64,000 nucleotides of DNA from JL08 sp039969355 (GCA_039969355.1 JBDVOA010000013.1:1-64000); one strand, 5' to 3'; numbered from the stretch's first letter, positions 36,097 to 45,540 are shown. Numbers and translations are program-made. The notes: generated from the sequence alone by a model not told the origin.

Positions 36097-36645
36097 ATAG
36101 CCCGCAGACCTCACAACGCGCCTCCGCAGCGCGATACCGGCCCCCGCGTAAATGATAAAATCACATCCGCCGAAATTCGGCTTATTGGCGCCGACGGCGA
36201 AAACGCTGGCGTTGTGTCGCCTGCGCGCGCCATGGTGATGGCAGACGACGCGGGACTCGACCTTGTCGAAATTTCACCTAATGCCAATCCGCCCGTGTGC
36301 AAGATCATGGATTTCGGCAAGTTCAAATACGAAACGCAAAAGCGTGAGGCCGAGGCCCGCAAGAAACAAAAGATCATTGAGATCAAAGAGGTCAAATTTC
36401 GACCCAACACCGATACCAATGATTACGATGTAAAAATGCGTAACGTCTTCAAGTTTCTTGAAAACGGGGACAAGGTCAAAATCACCCTGCGTTTTCGGGG
36501 CCGTGAAATGGCACACCAGAATCTGGGCCGCGAATTGTTGGAACGGGTCGCCGAAGATACCAAAGATGCCGGCAGAATTGAAAACATGCCAAAGATGGAA
36601 GGCCGCCAGATGATCATGCTGATCGGCCCGTTGCCCAATAAGTAA
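36097..36645 (+). CDS. infC: translation initiation factor IF-3 with ATA start codon
   Basis: The 182-residue IF-3 prevents subunit joining and proofreads start codon selection. The N-domain reads RVNDKITSAEIRLIGADGEN and the C-domain contains EIKEVKFRPNTDTNDYDVK and FRGREMAHQNLG. No ATG, GTG or TTG precedes the conserved N-terminus. The frame opens with ATA at 36097-36099 (ATA GCC CGC AGA CCT), eight bases after AAGGA. Non-canonical starts are known for infC, where IF-3 discriminates against its own mRNA, so autoregulation is likely. An internal GTG at 36214 would remove most of the N-domain and is rejected. Confidence 0.95.
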   Translation: MARRPHNAPPQRDTGPRVNDKITSAEIRLIGADGENAGVVSPARAMVMADDAGLDLVEISPNANPPVCKIMDFGKFKYETQKREAEARKKQKIIEIKEVKFRPNTDTNDYDVKMRNVFKFLENGDKVKITLRFRGREMAHQNLGRELLERVAEDTKDAGRIENMPKMEGRQMIMLIGPLPNK

Positions 36646-36668
36646 GCAACGATTTTGTTTAAGGTTTT

Positions 36669-36699
36669 AAGCGCCCTCTGATCCAGAGGGCGCTATTTT
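36669..36699 (+). terminator. Rho-independent terminator of infC
   Basis: AGCGCCCTCTG and CAGAGGGCGCT form an 11-pair perfect stem with an ATC loop, followed by ATTTTTG. It lies 24 bases after the infC stop, so infC is probably the last gene of its transcript. Confidence 0.92.
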
Positions 36700-36746
36700 T
36701 GTGGACAGTGTAAGGCGTGAATCATTAGCTTGTCTTCCGCCGCATC

Positions 36747-38219
36747 GTGGATGAAAACGGCACCAAACATCAAAAATATTCCCACTCAATAAGAACTCTG
36801 TATCATGAGCGCGCAATACTCTGGAAAGAGGCGGGTTTTGTGGAGCCTGAGACCCATTTAGCATCTGCCGGCCAATTGGATCGAAACAGCCTGGGCGAAC
36901 GAAATGCTGTTTCGTTTGACGAGGCGGAACGCCGTGGCTTAATGTTGGCTGCCAAAGTGCGTATCATAGCAATGTTAGTTGTCATTCTATGGGTCGCCTT
37001 GGATAATCCGAACCCCGGAATCAGCTATCTTTTTGATTTACTTAAGGTTGCGGCATTTGCGTTGCTGGGCGCTTTACAGTGGCTCTGCTTTCGCTGGAAA
37101 ATATATGTACATATCCTGAAGTATGTTTTTGTTGTAGTTGACTGCGCCTTACTCGCTATCATCTTCTGCTTGCCCAATCCGTATTATACATTCGCGATCC
37201 CGCCAGCGGTCGCTATGGATGGCTCAAATTTTTTGTATTTTTTTGTAATATTGATGCAAGCCACATTCAGCCTTCGACCAAGTTTGGTTATTTGGTGCGG
37301 CGTGTGTATGGCTGCTGCAAGGACCGGCATGCTGGCTTGGTTTTTGAACCAACCAGGGGTGTTCACTAATCTGGACTTGCAAAACCAATCGGTCGATTCT
37401 CTCGTAGCCGCACGTGCCGATCCAAGTTTTCTGTATCTGGGTTTCTGGGCCACCGATGTATTGGTAAGTCTACTGGTTGCACTCGGACTTTCCGTTGTAG
37501 TCAGGCGATCTCGAAAATTGGTGGAAAGCAGGACCATAGCGGAACGATCTCGTGCAAATCTGGCTCGATATTTTTCGCCTAATGTAGTGGACTATCTCAG
37601 CGCCGCAGAAGATCCTTTGGGTGGCGCACATGAGCAAAAGGTAGCCGTCCTTTTTGCTGACATAATGGGTTTCACGAAGATGTGCGAAGATGAAGCACCA
37701 GATTCAGTCATCCAGTTGTTACGCGAATATCACAATCGCCTGGGGCAAACTGTATTTGCAAATCAAGGTACGCTCGACAAGTACATCGGTGACGGTTTGA
37801 TGGCGTCATTTGGTACGCCAAATAATACTCCCCATGACGCCAGTAATGCACTGCAATGCGCAATTGACATGCTGAACTCGCTTGAGGTGTGGAACAATGA
37901 AAGACGCGCTAACGAACAGGAAGACGTGCGAATTGGGATTGGCTTGAGCTATGGCTCTGTAGTCGTGGGCGACATAGGCAACGATCGTCGATTAGAGTAT
38001 AGCGTTATCGGTGATATTGTGAATGTCGCCAGTCGTTTGGAACAACTCACTCGAACACTGGAAACCCCATTGGTAGTAAGCGACAGTTTGGTAAAGGCTG
38101 TTGGTGCCGAAGGAAATTCCGACATGCCCGGCTTATCTCGACTTGGAAACAAACAATCTGTTCAGGTCAAAGGACGGAAAAACCCGGTTGTAGTTTGGAC
38201 ATTGCAGTCCGAAAATTGA
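36747..38219 (+). CDS. membrane-bound class III adenylate cyclase
   Basis: A 490-residue protein. The N-terminal half has about six membrane helices (residues 70-250). A linker follows, then RYFSPNVVDYLSAAEDPLGG, the usual entry to a cyclase domain. The catalytic domain has the metal-binding Asp in VLFADIMGFTKM, DKYIGDGLMASFG (second metal Asp, and Lys for adenine), and YSVIGDIVNVASRLE with transition-state Asn and Arg. The Lys/Asp pair indicates ATP rather than GTP. The start is unclear: GTG 36747 is the longest, GTG 36840 is alternative, and neither has a strong binding site. The membrane part is not a recognised sensor family. Confidence 0.82.
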   Translation: MDENGTKHQKYSHSIRTLYHERAILWKEAGFVEPETHLASAGQLDRNSLGERNAVSFDEAERRGLMLAAKVRIIAMLVVILWVALDNPNPGISYLFDLLKVAAFALLGALQWLCFRWKIYVHILKYVFVVVDCALLAIIFCLPNPYYTFAIPPAVAMDGSNFLYFFVILMQATFSLRPSLVIWCGVCMAAARTGMLAWFLNQPGVFTNLDLQNQSVDSLVAARADPSFLYLGFWATDVLVSLLVALGLSVVVRRSRKLVESRTIAERSRANLARYFSPNVVDYLSAAEDPLGGAHEQKVAVLFADIMGFTKMCEDEAPDSVIQLLREYHNRLGQTVFANQGTLDKYIGDGLMASFGTPNNTPHDASNALQCAIDMLNSLEVWNNERRANEQEDVRIGIGLSYGSVVVGDIGNDRRLEYSVIGDIVNVASRLEQLTRTLETPLVVSDSLVKAVGAEGNSDMPGLSRLGNKQSVQVKGRKNPVVVWTLQSEN

Positions 38220-38415
38220 ACGCACTTATTGTCACTGAATAACCAACCAAACATCTGTTTCCAGCGGTTTTTTTTGGTTCGCTAATAAAGGACAGAACTA
38301 GCCACGAGATCGTCCTGAGCGGACAATCCCACGACTAGTGACCTGCCATCGCACCCGTTCAGTGCGGTTTCGTCCAGAAAGGCAGAGCTTAGATTACCTC
38401 ATTTCCTGGCTTTGC

Positions 38416-39204
38416 TTAAGTCGCCGCCAAAATTGCGCGTTTGGTCAGGACCGAGACCAGATGCGCGCGGTATTCCTTGCTGCCATGCAGATCACCGATC
38501 ATGTTCAGGTGATTGATGTTCAGACCCATCAACGCATCGGTGCGGAATTCCTTGTTGAGCGCAGCTTCAGCTTCGGTCCAACGGAATACCCCATTTTCTG
38601 AGGCACCGGTTACCGCGACGCGCACGCCATCGGCGTATCTGGCCACAAACACGCCCGTCAGCGCGAAACGTGACGCGGGCTGATTGAACTTTTCGTAGTG
38701 CGCAGCTTGCGGCACCGGAAAGCGGACCTCGGTGATGATCTCGTCTTCGCCCAACGCTGTTTCAAACAGATCCTGAAAGAAATCATCTGCCGCGATCTCG
38801 CGGGAATTCGTAACAATCGTTGCGCCACTGCCCAATGCACCGGCCGGATAGCAGGCCGACGGATCATTGTTGGCCAGTGAACCGCCGATGGTACCGCGAT
38901 TGCGCACAGCCGGATCGCCAATATGGCTGGCCAAGGCCGCCAGTGCCGGATAGTAGGCCCCAGCCTCTGCTGCAACCGTCGCATGGGTCGTTGCACCGCC
39001 GATTGACACTGTCCCGCCACTTTCCGACACACCCTGCATCCCGGCGACTCCAGTCAGTGACACCAAAGTCGTGGGACTTGCCAGTCGCTGTTTCATCGTT
39101 GGGATCAGGGTTTGCCCCCCCCCCAGCGCCTGCGCGTCTTCGCCCGCGATGGCAGAGGCTGCCTCTGCAACGCTGCCGGGTTTCACAAGTTCAAAATCAT
39201 ACAT
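38416..39204 (-). CDS. CoxM/CutM-like FAD subunit of a molybdenum hydroxylase
   Basis: The 262-residue subunit binds FAD through ALGGGQTLIPTMKQR near residue 31 and the conserved GTIGGSLANNDPSACYPA near residue 103. It has the C-terminal CO-dehydrogenase flavoprotein domain. It passes electrons from the [2Fe-2S] subunit to a quinone or NAD acceptor. It is last of the small-large-medium order on the minus strand, 103 bases after the large subunit gene. The stretch downstream to the cyclase gene (about 190 bases) contains nothing recognised. Confidence 0.9.
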   Translation of the reverse strand: MYDFELVKPGSVAEAASAIAGEDAQALGGGQTLIPTMKQRLASPTTLVSLTGVAGMQGVSESGGTVSIGGATTHATVAAEAGAYYPALAALASHIGDPAVRNRGTIGGSLANNDPSACYPAGALGSGATIVTNSREIAADDFFQDLFETALGEDEIITEVRFPVPQAAHYEKFNQPASRFALTGVFVARYADGVRVAVTGASENGVFRWTEAEAALNKEFRTDALMGLNINHLNMIGDLHGSKEYRAHLVSVLTKRAILAAT

Positions 39205-39307
39205 CTTTGCTCTCCTTCATGAGGCTGGCCCATTGGCACGACGCCTCTTTGTCTCAGTTAACGAACGCTCAAATAGGGGCAGCAGCGCGCGGCGCTGCCA
39301 CCGCAAA

Positions 39308-41671
39308 TCAACTGTTCATCGCCGCCCATACCCGCGCAGGGCTGAGGGGCATGTCGATATGCGTTACGTCTTTGCCAGCGGATTGCAGCGCATCAACCAC
39401 CGCGTTCACCACTGAGGGCGGTGATCCGATAGCGCCCGCCTCACCGCAGCCTTTTACGCCTAATGGATTGTGCGTGCAGGGGGTCTGGCACGAATGATCA
39501 ACAGCATAAAACGGCACGTCATCGGCACGTGGCATCGCGTAATCCATGTAGGACGCGCTCAGCAGTTGGCCGTTGTCGTCATAGATGCTGTGTTCTAACA
39601 GCGCCTGTCCGATACCCTGACCAATGCCGCCGTGCACTTGTCCATCGACAATCATCGGGTTGATGACATTGCCGAAATCATCTGCCGCGCTGAAGCGTTC
39701 GATGGTCACCTTTCCTGTGTCCGGATCAACTTCAACTTCACAGGCATAAGCTCCTGATGGATAAGTGAAGTTTGACGGATCGTAAAAGGCGGTTTCTTCC
39801 AGCCCCGGTTCGATATCATCCAGCGGATAATTGTGCGGCACATAGGCCGCCAGGGTGACATCCCCCCAGGCAACCGATTTATCTGTGCCTGCGACACTGA
39901 ACGCACCGTCTTTGAGCTCGATGTCCGCCTCGGATGCTTCTAGCAGGTGCGCTGCAATCTTGGTCGCCTTGGCAATGATCTTTTCGGTTGCCCTTACCAT
40001 TGCACTGCCACCGACGGCGATCGAGCGGGACCCATAGGTGCCCATGCCCATTGGCGAATTTGCCGTATCACCATGCACGACTTCAATCATGCTTTCGTCG
40101 ATGCCGATCATCTCGGCAACCACCTGTGGAAATGCCGTTTCGTGGCCCTGCCCATGGCTGTGCGAGCCGGTCATCACGACCAGACCACCCGTTGCGTTCA
40201 CCCTGACCGTGGCACTTTCATAAAGACCCGCGCGGGCCCCCAGTTGCCCGACCAGATTAGACGGGGCGATGCCGCAGGCCTCAATATAGCAATTCACACC
40301 AAGACCGCGCAGCAAGCCTTTGCTTTCGCTGGCTTTCCGTCGGGCATCAAAACCAGAAAGATCTGCGATCTCTTCCAGTTTGTCCATCGTGGCGACATAA
40401 TCGCCAGTGTCATACTCGACCGCCACAGGGGTCGCGTACGGGAATTCGGTAATGAAGTTCTGACGCCGCAAGGCAATCGGATCCACACCAAGTTCTCGCG
40501 CGGCTTTATCGACCACGCGCTCTAGCTGGAACGTCGCTTCGGGTCGCCCGGCGCCGCGATAGGCATCGACCGGCACGGTATTTGTGAACACCGCCTTAAC
40601 GTTCACGTAGATTAGCGGGGTCTTATAGTTCCCCGCCATCAGCGTGCCATGCAGCCAGGTCGGCACCGATGGCGCAAATGTGGACAGATACGCTCCCATA
40701 TTCGCATGTGTATCGGTGCGCAACGCTGTGAAGTTGTTGTCAGCATCCAGCGCCAGTTGGATTGTCGTTACGTGATCACGACCATGTGCATCCGAGATGA
40801 ACGCCTCGGAACGGCTGGATGTCCATTTGACGGGGCGATTTACTGCCTTTGCCGCGAAAGTACAAAATGCTTCTTCCGCATAGTGAAAAATCTTGGTGCC
40901 AAAGCCGCCACCAACATCTGGGGCCACAACGCGCAACTTATGCTCGGGTATTCCCAGCACAAAAGCGCCCATCAGCAGCCGGATAACATGGGGATTCTGA
41001 GACGTGGTATAAAGCGTGTAGTCTCCTGTGCCCCGGCTGTATTCACCGAGCGCTACACGCGGTTCCATCGGGTTTGCGACAAGGCGGTTATTAACCAAAT
41101 CCAGCGTTGTGACATGGGCGGCATTCTGAAAAGCCTGCTCGACCGCATCTTTGTTTTCTTCAACAAATCCCCAGTCATAACACAGGTTGCTGGTCAGATC
41201 GTCGTGCACCTTGGTTGAACCATCGGCCAGTGCGGCCTTCATGTCGACCACAGCCGGAAGCTCTTCGATATTGACATCGATGGCTTCGGCAGCATCCCGT
41301 GCCTGATCCAGCGTATCTGCCACAACAGCGGCTACGATTTCGCCGACATGGCGCACTTTGCCTTGCGCGATCACCGGGTGGCCCGGCTCCTGCATTGCTT
41401 CACCATGTTTGTCGGTGACCTGCCAGCCGCACGGCAGCCCGCCGATGCCTTCAAAATCCGCGCCGGTGAATATACGTACCACGCCGGGCATTGATGCTGC
41501 ATCCGTGCTGTTTATGCCGATAATCTTCCCATGCGCCATGTCCGAGCGCAAAAAGTAAACGTGGGCCTGACCATGAACATTGATGTCGTCAGTGTAATTT
41601 CCTGCGCCGGTCAGGAACCGAACGTCTTCGCGCCGCTTTGAACTGGCGCCGATGCCTCCGTCTTTTGGCAT
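39308..41671 (-). CDS. form II CoxL-like molybdopterin-binding large subunit
   Basis: A 787-residue xanthine dehydrogenase-family catalytic subunit that holds Mo-MCD. The active-site loop reads VDAYRGAGRPEATFQLERV; AYRGAGR is the form II signature, while true CO dehydrogenases carry AYXCSFR. The catalytic Glu lies in KGCGEAGAIGSP near the C-terminus, and GGGFGTKIF binds the cofactor. Form II enzymes usually oxidise unknown carbon or nitrogen substrates rather than CO. ATG 41671 with GGAGGAG is the start; TTG 41686 would lie in the binding site itself. Confidence 0.92.
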   Translation of the reverse strand: MPKDGGIGASSKRREDVRFLTGAGNYTDDINVHGQAHVYFLRSDMAHGKIIGINSTDAASMPGVVRIFTGADFEGIGGLPCGWQVTDKHGEAMQEPGHPVIAQGKVRHVGEIVAAVVADTLDQARDAAEAIDVNIEELPAVVDMKAALADGSTKVHDDLTSNLCYDWGFVEENKDAVEQAFQNAAHVTTLDLVNNRLVANPMEPRVALGEYSRGTGDYTLYTTSQNPHVIRLLMGAFVLGIPEHKLRVVAPDVGGGFGTKIFHYAEEAFCTFAAKAVNRPVKWTSSRSEAFISDAHGRDHVTTIQLALDADNNFTALRTDTHANMGAYLSTFAPSVPTWLHGTLMAGNYKTPLIYVNVKAVFTNTVPVDAYRGAGRPEATFQLERVVDKAARELGVDPIALRRQNFITEFPYATPVAVEYDTGDYVATMDKLEEIADLSGFDARRKASESKGLLRGLGVNCYIEACGIAPSNLVGQLGARAGLYESATVRVNATGGLVVMTGSHSHGQGHETAFPQVVAEMIGIDESMIEVVHGDTANSPMGMGTYGSRSIAVGGSAMVRATEKIIAKATKIAAHLLEASEADIELKDGAFSVAGTDKSVAWGDVTLAAYVPHNYPLDDIEPGLEETAFYDPSNFTYPSGAYACEVEVDPDTGKVTIERFSAADDFGNVINPMIVDGQVHGGIGQGIGQALLEHSIYDDNGQLLSASYMDYAMPRADDVPFYAVDHSCQTPCTHNPLGVKGCGEAGAIGSPPSVVNAVVDALQSAGKDVTHIDMPLSPARVWAAMNS

Positions 41672-41742
41672 TTCTATCTCCTCCAAATTAGGTATGACGC
41701 GCGAGGCCCGGGCTGTTTCAGCCGGCTGCGCGCGCTAAGCAT

Positions 41743-42228
41743 TCATTCTGCGGCGATGGCCGCAACATCCTGTCCGGACGCCGCGAGGATCGCCTTGACG
41801 ATATTGTGATATCCGGTGCAACGACACAGGTTACCCTCCAGATAGGCACGCACGTCCTGTTCGCTTGGCTTGGGGTTTTCTTTCAGGAGGGCTGCGGCAG
41901 ACATGACCATGCCTGGCGTGCAAAAACCGCACTGCAATCCGTGATGATCCTGAAACGCCTGCTGGATCACGTTGAGCGACCCATCCGCATTGGCCTGGCC
42001 CTCGATCGTGTCAACAACTGCACCGTCCGCCTCAGCGGCAAGCATGTTGCAGGATTTGACCGCAATACCGTCTACATGAACCACGCAGGCACCGCATTGG
42101 CCGGTATCGCACCCAACGTGAGTCCCCGTCAGGTTCAAGTCGTCGCGCAGGAATGTGGACAGCAAGGTCCGCCCCTCCACATCGCCCGACGCAGCCTTTC
42201 CGTTCACGGTCATGGTGACCTGTGTCAT
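41743..42228 (-). CDS. CoxS-like [2Fe-2S] small subunit
   Basis: The 161-residue protein has two clusters: the plant-type [2Fe-2S] Cys set in GCDTGQCGACVVHVDG (with C-terminal Cys of the loop in VKSCN), and the alpha-helical set CGFCTPGM plus CRCTGY. It transfers electrons from the Mo site to FAD. It precedes the large subunit by about 70 bases and heads the operon. ATG 42228 follows GGGAGGA. Confidence 0.93.
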   Translation of the reverse strand: MTQVTMTVNGKAASGDVEGRTLLSTFLRDDLNLTGTHVGCDTGQCGACVVHVDGIAVKSCNMLAAEADGAVVDTIEGQANADGSLNVIQQAFQDHHGLQCGFCTPGMVMSAAALLKENPKPSEQDVRAYLEGNLCRCTGYHNIVKAILAASGQDVAAIAAE

Positions 42229-43156
42229 GATATCCTCCCTTTTCATCTTTTTCTTTCGGCGAGTTAAGCACGCCCAGTTCAGCTTGAGAACCAAAACTTT
42301 GGTTGCGGTGCGGATTTGGTCATTCGATCGGGCCCGGACACCTCACCGTATTGCAAATTGGAGGTCGTCGGACACGATAGTCTCGATGTGGCAACTTTCT
42401 GATGCTCTCCGCACGAATCCCCTGCGCAACATTGACTCAAATCTCAAACAGTTTTGATCCAATGTCAGGTGAGCGGGACTTGGTAGACGATTAGAGTTTA
42501 GCTGGGATGTTTTTGTACAAAATGTCTGGGTCTAATAAAGTGATGTAGTCAGTAACTCATTCCATCCGCCTTTTCGGAGACCGTCCGAAAATTGTTCTGC
42601 ATCGTCGAGGTTGCGGTGAAGGCGCGGCATCTCCTCAAACTCGATATCAGTTCGACCCGGTTTTAATTATCACACTGGGCAATGGCTCACGAAGCTTCCT
42701 CATCTTTAACGAGGTGACCTAAAGCAGATGCCAGAACAAGATACGGCCATAGGTAGCGTGAACGCAGATTGATCGCATCGCGTGCATACCCCACTGCTTC
42801 AGCATGCTTGTCTAACGCCCAAGTTCTACGGCTTTGCAGCACATCTTCTCCAAAGCGGTTGTTCTATGCATGTCGACAGGTCGAAATTCAAACCGGTCGT
42901 TTGCCGCAAGCGTGTTCGGTGTCTAAGTTCGGACGAAACTGCCGTTGGATCAACCGACTTAAAGAATTTTCAGATCACAATAAAGCTCCATGTCCAGTTT
43001 TTTTTCAGCGCATAGACATGCACCAAAAACGTACCAGCGCTTCGCACGTGCCTCACAATTCAATTCACCAAGAGTGCTGCTGAGCGTCCCCCTATTGACG
43101 CCGCTGGTCATGCGACGCAATTTGCGAGACGTAATTTCTAGGGGCCTAAAATTCTT
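42229..43156. other. gene-free 930-base interval between coxS-like and tartrate dehydrogenase genes
   Basis: I see no convincing gene here. The largest frame (42769-43083, plus) has no homology I recognise and no ribosome binding site. Small frames on the minus strand such as MPRLHRNLDDAEQFSDGLRK near 42630 are isolated. The interval must contain the promoters of two divergent operons. It may also contain debris of lost regulators. Confidence 0.5.
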
Positions 43157-44239
43157 ATGACCAGCAATAGCTTTCAGATCGCCGTCATACCTGGAGATGG
43201 GATTGGCACCGAAGTTATTCCAGCAGGGCTGCGCGTGCTAGAAGCTGCTTCCAAACGTTTCAATATTGGATTTGACTTCAAAGATCATGACTTTGCATCC
43301 GCTAGCTACTACAAAAAGCACGGCCAGATGATGCCGGATAACTGGCAGACCCTGCTTGAGGGGGCGGATGCGTTGTTTTTCGGCGCTGTGGGTTGGCCGG
43401 ATGTGGTGCCAGACCATGTCTCTCTGTGGGGCTCACTCATTCAGTTCCGTCGGATCTATGATCAGTATGTCAGCCTGCGCCCCGCGCGCTCGATGCCGGG
43501 CGTGCCCTCACCGCTGGTAGGCCGTAAACCTGGTGACATTGACATGATGATTGTGCGTGAAAACACGGAAGGCGAATATTCCTCTGTCGGCGGGCGCATG
43601 TTTGAGAATACTGACCGCGAGGTGGTCATTCAGGAGACAATCATGTCGCGTGTCGGCGTAGACCGGATCCTGAAGTACGCTTTCGATTTGGCTGCACAGC
43701 GTGAAAATCATCTGACATCGGCGACCAAATCCAATGGCATTTCCATCACTATGCCTTATTGGGATGAACGCGTAGCGGAGATGGCTAAGACCTACCCAGA
43801 TGTCAAAGTGGACAAGTACCATATCGACATTCTGACCGCTCAATTTGTGCTGCACCCTGATTGGTTTGATGTAGTGGTCGCCTCGAACTTGTTTGGCGAC
43901 ATCCTATCCGATCTGGGACCTGCCTGCACCGGAACCATCGGCATCGCGCCATCAGGAAATATCAACCCAGAACGGCGATTTCCTTCACTCTTTGAGCCGG
44001 TACACGGGTCGGCCCCGGATATTGCAGGCAAAGGCATCGCCAACCCTGTCGGCCAAATCTGGGCGGGCGCGATGATGCTCGAACATTTGGGCCACAAAGA
44101 TGCGGCCGATGCGATCGTCGCAGCCATCGAGGTGGTGCTGGCTGAAAAAGAGCTGCGCACTGGCGATCTGGGCGGGAACGCCAATACTATCACCTGCGGC
44201 ACGGCGATTGCAGATGCGCTGGCAGACGGAGCACGATGA
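43157..44239 (+). CDS. tartrate dehydrogenase/decarboxylase or D-malate dehydrogenase
   Basis: The 360-residue enzyme is of the isocitrate/isopropylmalate dehydrogenase superfamily: IAVIPGDGIGTEVIPAG at the start, SLRPARSMPG in place of the IPMDH loop, VRENTEGEYSSVGGRMFE as acid-binding loop, NLFGDILSDLGP with metal Asp residues, and HGSAPDIAGKGIANP for NAD. This profile matches TtuC/DmlA, which oxidise D-malate, L-tartrate or meso-tartrate to pyruvate or oxaloglycolate. The stop overlaps the next gene by four bases, so both are cotranscribed. Confidence 0.9.
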   Translation: MTSNSFQIAVIPGDGIGTEVIPAGLRVLEAASKRFNIGFDFKDHDFASASYYKKHGQMMPDNWQTLLEGADALFFGAVGWPDVVPDHVSLWGSLIQFRRIYDQYVSLRPARSMPGVPSPLVGRKPGDIDMMIVRENTEGEYSSVGGRMFENTDREVVIQETIMSRVGVDRILKYAFDLAAQRENHLTSATKSNGISITMPYWDERVAEMAKTYPDVKVDKYHIDILTAQFVLHPDWFDVVVASNLFGDILSDLGPACTGTIGIAPSGNINPERRFPSLFEPVHGSAPDIAGKGIANPVGQIWAGAMMLEHLGHKDAADAIVAAIEVVLAEKELRTGDLGGNANTITCGTAIADALADGAR

Positions 44240-45144
44240 GCACCGCGCGCTTTCTGCCGGGTTTTACCGAACAGCGCATAGACTGTAATGGTGTCCAAAT
44301 TAATTGCGCCGTGGCCGGTGTAGGACCGCCCGTGCTGCTGCTGCATGGACATCCGCAAACGCTTATCGTCTGGCGGAAAGTTGCACCACAATTGGTGGCT
44401 TCGGGATACAGTGTCGTGGCTTCTGATTTACGCGGCTATGGGGCCTCCGACAAACCTGCCAGTGCGCCTGATCACGCACCTTATTCGAAACGCGTCATGG
44501 CGAAGGATCAGGTGGCTCTGATGGGCAATCTCGGCCACGATCGCTTCGCAGTGATCGGCCACGACCGTGGCGGGCGTGTCGCTCATCGGATGGCATTGGA
44601 TGCACCGGACGTTGTCGATCGTCTGGTGGTCATCGACATTGCACCAACGGCCACGATGTACGCACGGACTAACAAGGAGTTCGCCACGCGCTATTTCTGG
44701 TGGTTCTTTTTGATACAGCCCTTTGATCTGCCTGAAAGGCTGATCTCTTCCGACCCGGATTTTTTTCTCAAAAAGCACATCAATGGACAGTTGAAAACGC
44801 CGGATGCTGTCAGCGAAGATGTTTTTGACGCCTACCTGGAAGCCTACCAAAAGCCCGAAACGATACATGCGATCTGTGAAGACTATCGCGCCGCCGCCAG
44901 TATTGACCTGATACATGACGCAAATGACGCGGAAGTGCATGTTGTCGCGCCGCTATTGGCTCTTTGGGGGGCAAAAGGCACTGTCGGCGCGCTTTATGAT
45001 GTGCTGGAGACATGGCGGGAAAAGGCGCTGGATGTCTCAGGCTGTGCCCTTCCGTGTGGCCACTCAGTGCAAGAGGAAGTACCACAGCTTTTTCTTAACC
45101 ATGTGTTGCCTTTTCTCAGTCGGTCCAGTTCCAGGAATTTCTGA
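44236..45144 (+). CDS. haloacetate dehalogenase-like alpha/beta hydrolase
   Basis: The 302-residue protein has the nucleophile Asp110 in GHDRGGRVAHRMALD. The HDRGGR signature (Arg111, Arg114 for the substrate carboxylate) is that of fluoroacetate dehalogenases, not of ordinary esterases. The acid Asp134 is in VVIDIAPT and the base His275 in CGHSVQEE. The halide pocket position normally HW reads Trp155-Trp156 (RYFWWFFLIQP), so specificity may differ from defluorinating members. Overlap with the tartrate dehydrogenase gene (ATGA) suggests a joined hydroxy- or haloacid route. It is cytoplasmic. Confidence 0.85.
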   Translation: MSTARFLPGFTEQRIDCNGVQINCAVAGVGPPVLLLHGHPQTLIVWRKVAPQLVASGYSVVASDLRGYGASDKPASAPDHAPYSKRVMAKDQVALMGNLGHDRFAVIGHDRGGRVAHRMALDAPDVVDRLVVIDIAPTATMYARTNKEFATRYFWWFFLIQPFDLPERLISSDPDFFLKKHINGQLKTPDAVSEDVFDAYLEAYQKPETIHAICEDYRAAASIDLIHDANDAEVHVVAPLLALWGAKGTVGALYDVLETWREKALDVSGCALPCGHSVQEEVPQLFLNHVLPFLSRSSSRNF

Positions 45145-45540
45145 CAAAGAACCAGTCGTATACCCAGAAGGGAGAGCGTCCACTTTTGATAAATGGAACA
45201 TGCTTGCATTGGGCTCAATGCCGTCATCAGCTGCATTTGGCACGAATGTCTGCTTCCGACGATAGCAGACTTCAGTTGCGTTTTGACGAATGACCGAGTT
45301 GCAGAAAAGCTGCCGGATGCTGACGCAGCTTAGATCATAACCTCGGCACATGGCCCGGACACACGGGTTCTGCGGCAGCGCAACGCAAATCCCCAAACCG
45401 GACGCTCGTAGCATGCCCCATCGCTCAAACCCAATCCATCCGTTCGCTGCGCAGTTTCCAAGTGTCTTATATGCGGAAAAGTGAACTTTCGCCGCAGTTG
45501 CGCAAATGTCTGCTTTAGGGAAACCGAAATTAATGCTGGC
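45145..45540. other. intergenic interval with one hairpin
   Basis: About 400 bases with no gene recognised. GTCTGCT (45248-45254) and AGCAGAC (45264-45270) form a seven-pair stem, but there is no T tract. The string AATGTCTGCTT recurs near 45515, and CAGTTGCG also occurs twice, which hints at a decayed intergenic repeat. The terminator of the upstream operon was not located with confidence. Confidence 0.4.

Noticed and set aside
39308..41671. True carbon monoxide dehydrogenase
   Set aside because: The loop reads AYRGAGR instead of AYXCSFR, and no CO dehydrogenase accessory genes are adjacent.
42769..43083. 104-codon plus-strand frame upstream of the tartrate dehydrogenase gene
   Set aside because: Cys/Ser/Arg-rich translation, no ribosome binding site, no family. 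It is likely chance.
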